This document shows positions 6,998 to 7,296 of a DNA stretch of 7,296 bases, piece by piece. The DNA is from an uncultured Clostridia bacterium. GTDB lineage: Bacteria > Bacillota > Clostridia > UBA1381. The notes below the pieces were generated by a model. That model was not told where the DNA came from, made no database searches, and was given only the letters and a program-made list of their open reading frames with translations. A program made the translations under genes and the position numbers. Each line of letters begins with the position of its first letter. Within the stretch, counting starts at the first letter, position 1. The stretch spans positions 1 through 7,296 of the forward strand of contig CALXSW010000270.1 of NCBI GenBank assembly GCA_944391255.1, read 5' to 3'.

Positions 6998-7024
6998 CAG
7001 ACACACCGTAATGGTGTGTCTGTT
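6996..7024 (+). terminator. Hairpin terminator at the end of the helix-turn-helix gene
   Basis: A perfect 12-bp stem (6996-7007 with 7013-7024, AACAGACACACC and its complement) with a 5-base loop begins within the TAA stop codon (6995-6997). The stem ends in TTT but the run is broken by GCGC, so termination may be incomplete. It sits 12 bases before the first CRISPR repeat. Confidence 0.65.
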
Positions 7025-7036
7025 TGCGCTTTCTGT

Positions 7037-7296
7037 CGCCTTACCCACATACCCGCGAGGGGCACGACTTGCTATAATCGCAAAATGGCAGACGATTACG
7101 AAAGATTTCAATCCACGTGCCCGCGAGGGGCACGACGAAGAAGACACGGACCTACAAATGCAATTGATAGATTTCAATCCACGTGCCCGCGAGGGGCACG
7201 ACCAAAAGGCTACTGGTGCTTATTTCGTCCACCTCATTTCAATCCACGTGCCCGCGAGGGGCACGACGATAATTTTACAGCACATCGCGTTCTGGG
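7037..7296 (-). CRISPR. CRISPR array, type I-C-like repeats, leader-distal end (continues past the right edge)
   Basis: Four 32-bp repeats lie at 7037-7068 (degenerate), 7105-7136, 7171-7202 and 7236-7267; the last three are identical. Spacers are 36, 34 and 33 bp (7069-7104, 7137-7170, 7203-7235), and a fourth is cut at the edge (29 bp seen). Each full repeat begins ATTTCAATCCACG and ends GGGGCACGAC; on the minus strand it starts GTCG and ends GTGGATTGAAAT. This is the hallmark of type I-C repeats, whose last 11 or so bases form the crRNA 5' handle. A 6-bp stem (GTGCCC/GGGCAC, loop GCGAG) is internal. The leftmost repeat matches at its right 17 bases but diverges on the left (mismatches at repeat positions 1-6, 8, 13 and 15), as terminal repeats do. 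Orientation is therefore right to left; leader, and usually cas1-cas2, would be to the right. Type is inferred from the repeat alone, as no cas gene is in the window. Confidence 0.96.

Noticed and set aside
7073..7078. TATAAT inside the first CRISPR spacer as a possible promoter
   Set aside because: No -35 lies at the right spacing, and it falls inside a spacer, so it is most likely chance.
6986..7177. Minus-strand open frame crossing the hairpin and the CRISPR repeats
   Set aside because: It is built from repeat and spacer sequence, has no ribosome binding site, and does not resemble a protein.

Overview
The window looks like a chromosomal segment of a low- to mid-GC Firmicute, probably a gut clostridium of the Oscillospiraceae/Ruminococcaceae kind. 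The grounds are the A+T-rich intergenic DNA, strong GGAGG-type ribosome binding sites, near-consensus sigma-A promoters with 17-bp spacers, heavy use of ATA codons, and the protein families present. The taxonomic placement is inference from style and not from a marker gene.

Layout, left to right. Positions 1-1413 (minus strand) hold an OmpR-type two-component pair: a complete response regulator followed by its histidine kinase, which runs off the left edge after the start of its HAMP domain. A divergent promoter region (about 1414-1708) separates the pair from a plus-strand D-alanyl-D-alanine carboxypeptidase (1709-3217) with an unusual membrane-spanning, arginine-rich C-terminus. A perfect 20-bp bidirectional terminator (3224-3270) ends that gene and also the convergent minus-strand gene for a Y-family DNA polymerase (DinB type, 3264-4508). 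Upstream of the polymerase, on the same strand but with its own promoter, is an AlkD-like DNA alkylation repair protein (4624-5340). These two form a small DNA-damage cluster.

A second divergent promoter region (5341-5656) leads to a plus-strand gene (5657-6997). It encodes a 446-residue protein with an N-terminal helix-turn-helix and a long C-terminal part I do not recognise. A hairpin at its stop codon ends the gene. Thirteen bases further on begins a CRISPR array that continues past the right edge. The repeats (32 bp, spacers 33-36 bp) have the form of type I-C repeats and read on the minus strand. The degenerate leftmost repeat marks this as the leader-distal end. Leader and cas genes, if present, should lie to the right, outside the window.

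The two-component system and carboxypeptidase may belong together as envelope functions, and the alkylation repair protein and translesion polymerase as damage responses. The most open question is the CRISPR-adjacent helix-turn-helix protein, which is transcribed head-on toward the array and has a repeated heptamer in its own promoter. No transposon, tRNA or rRNA gene was seen.
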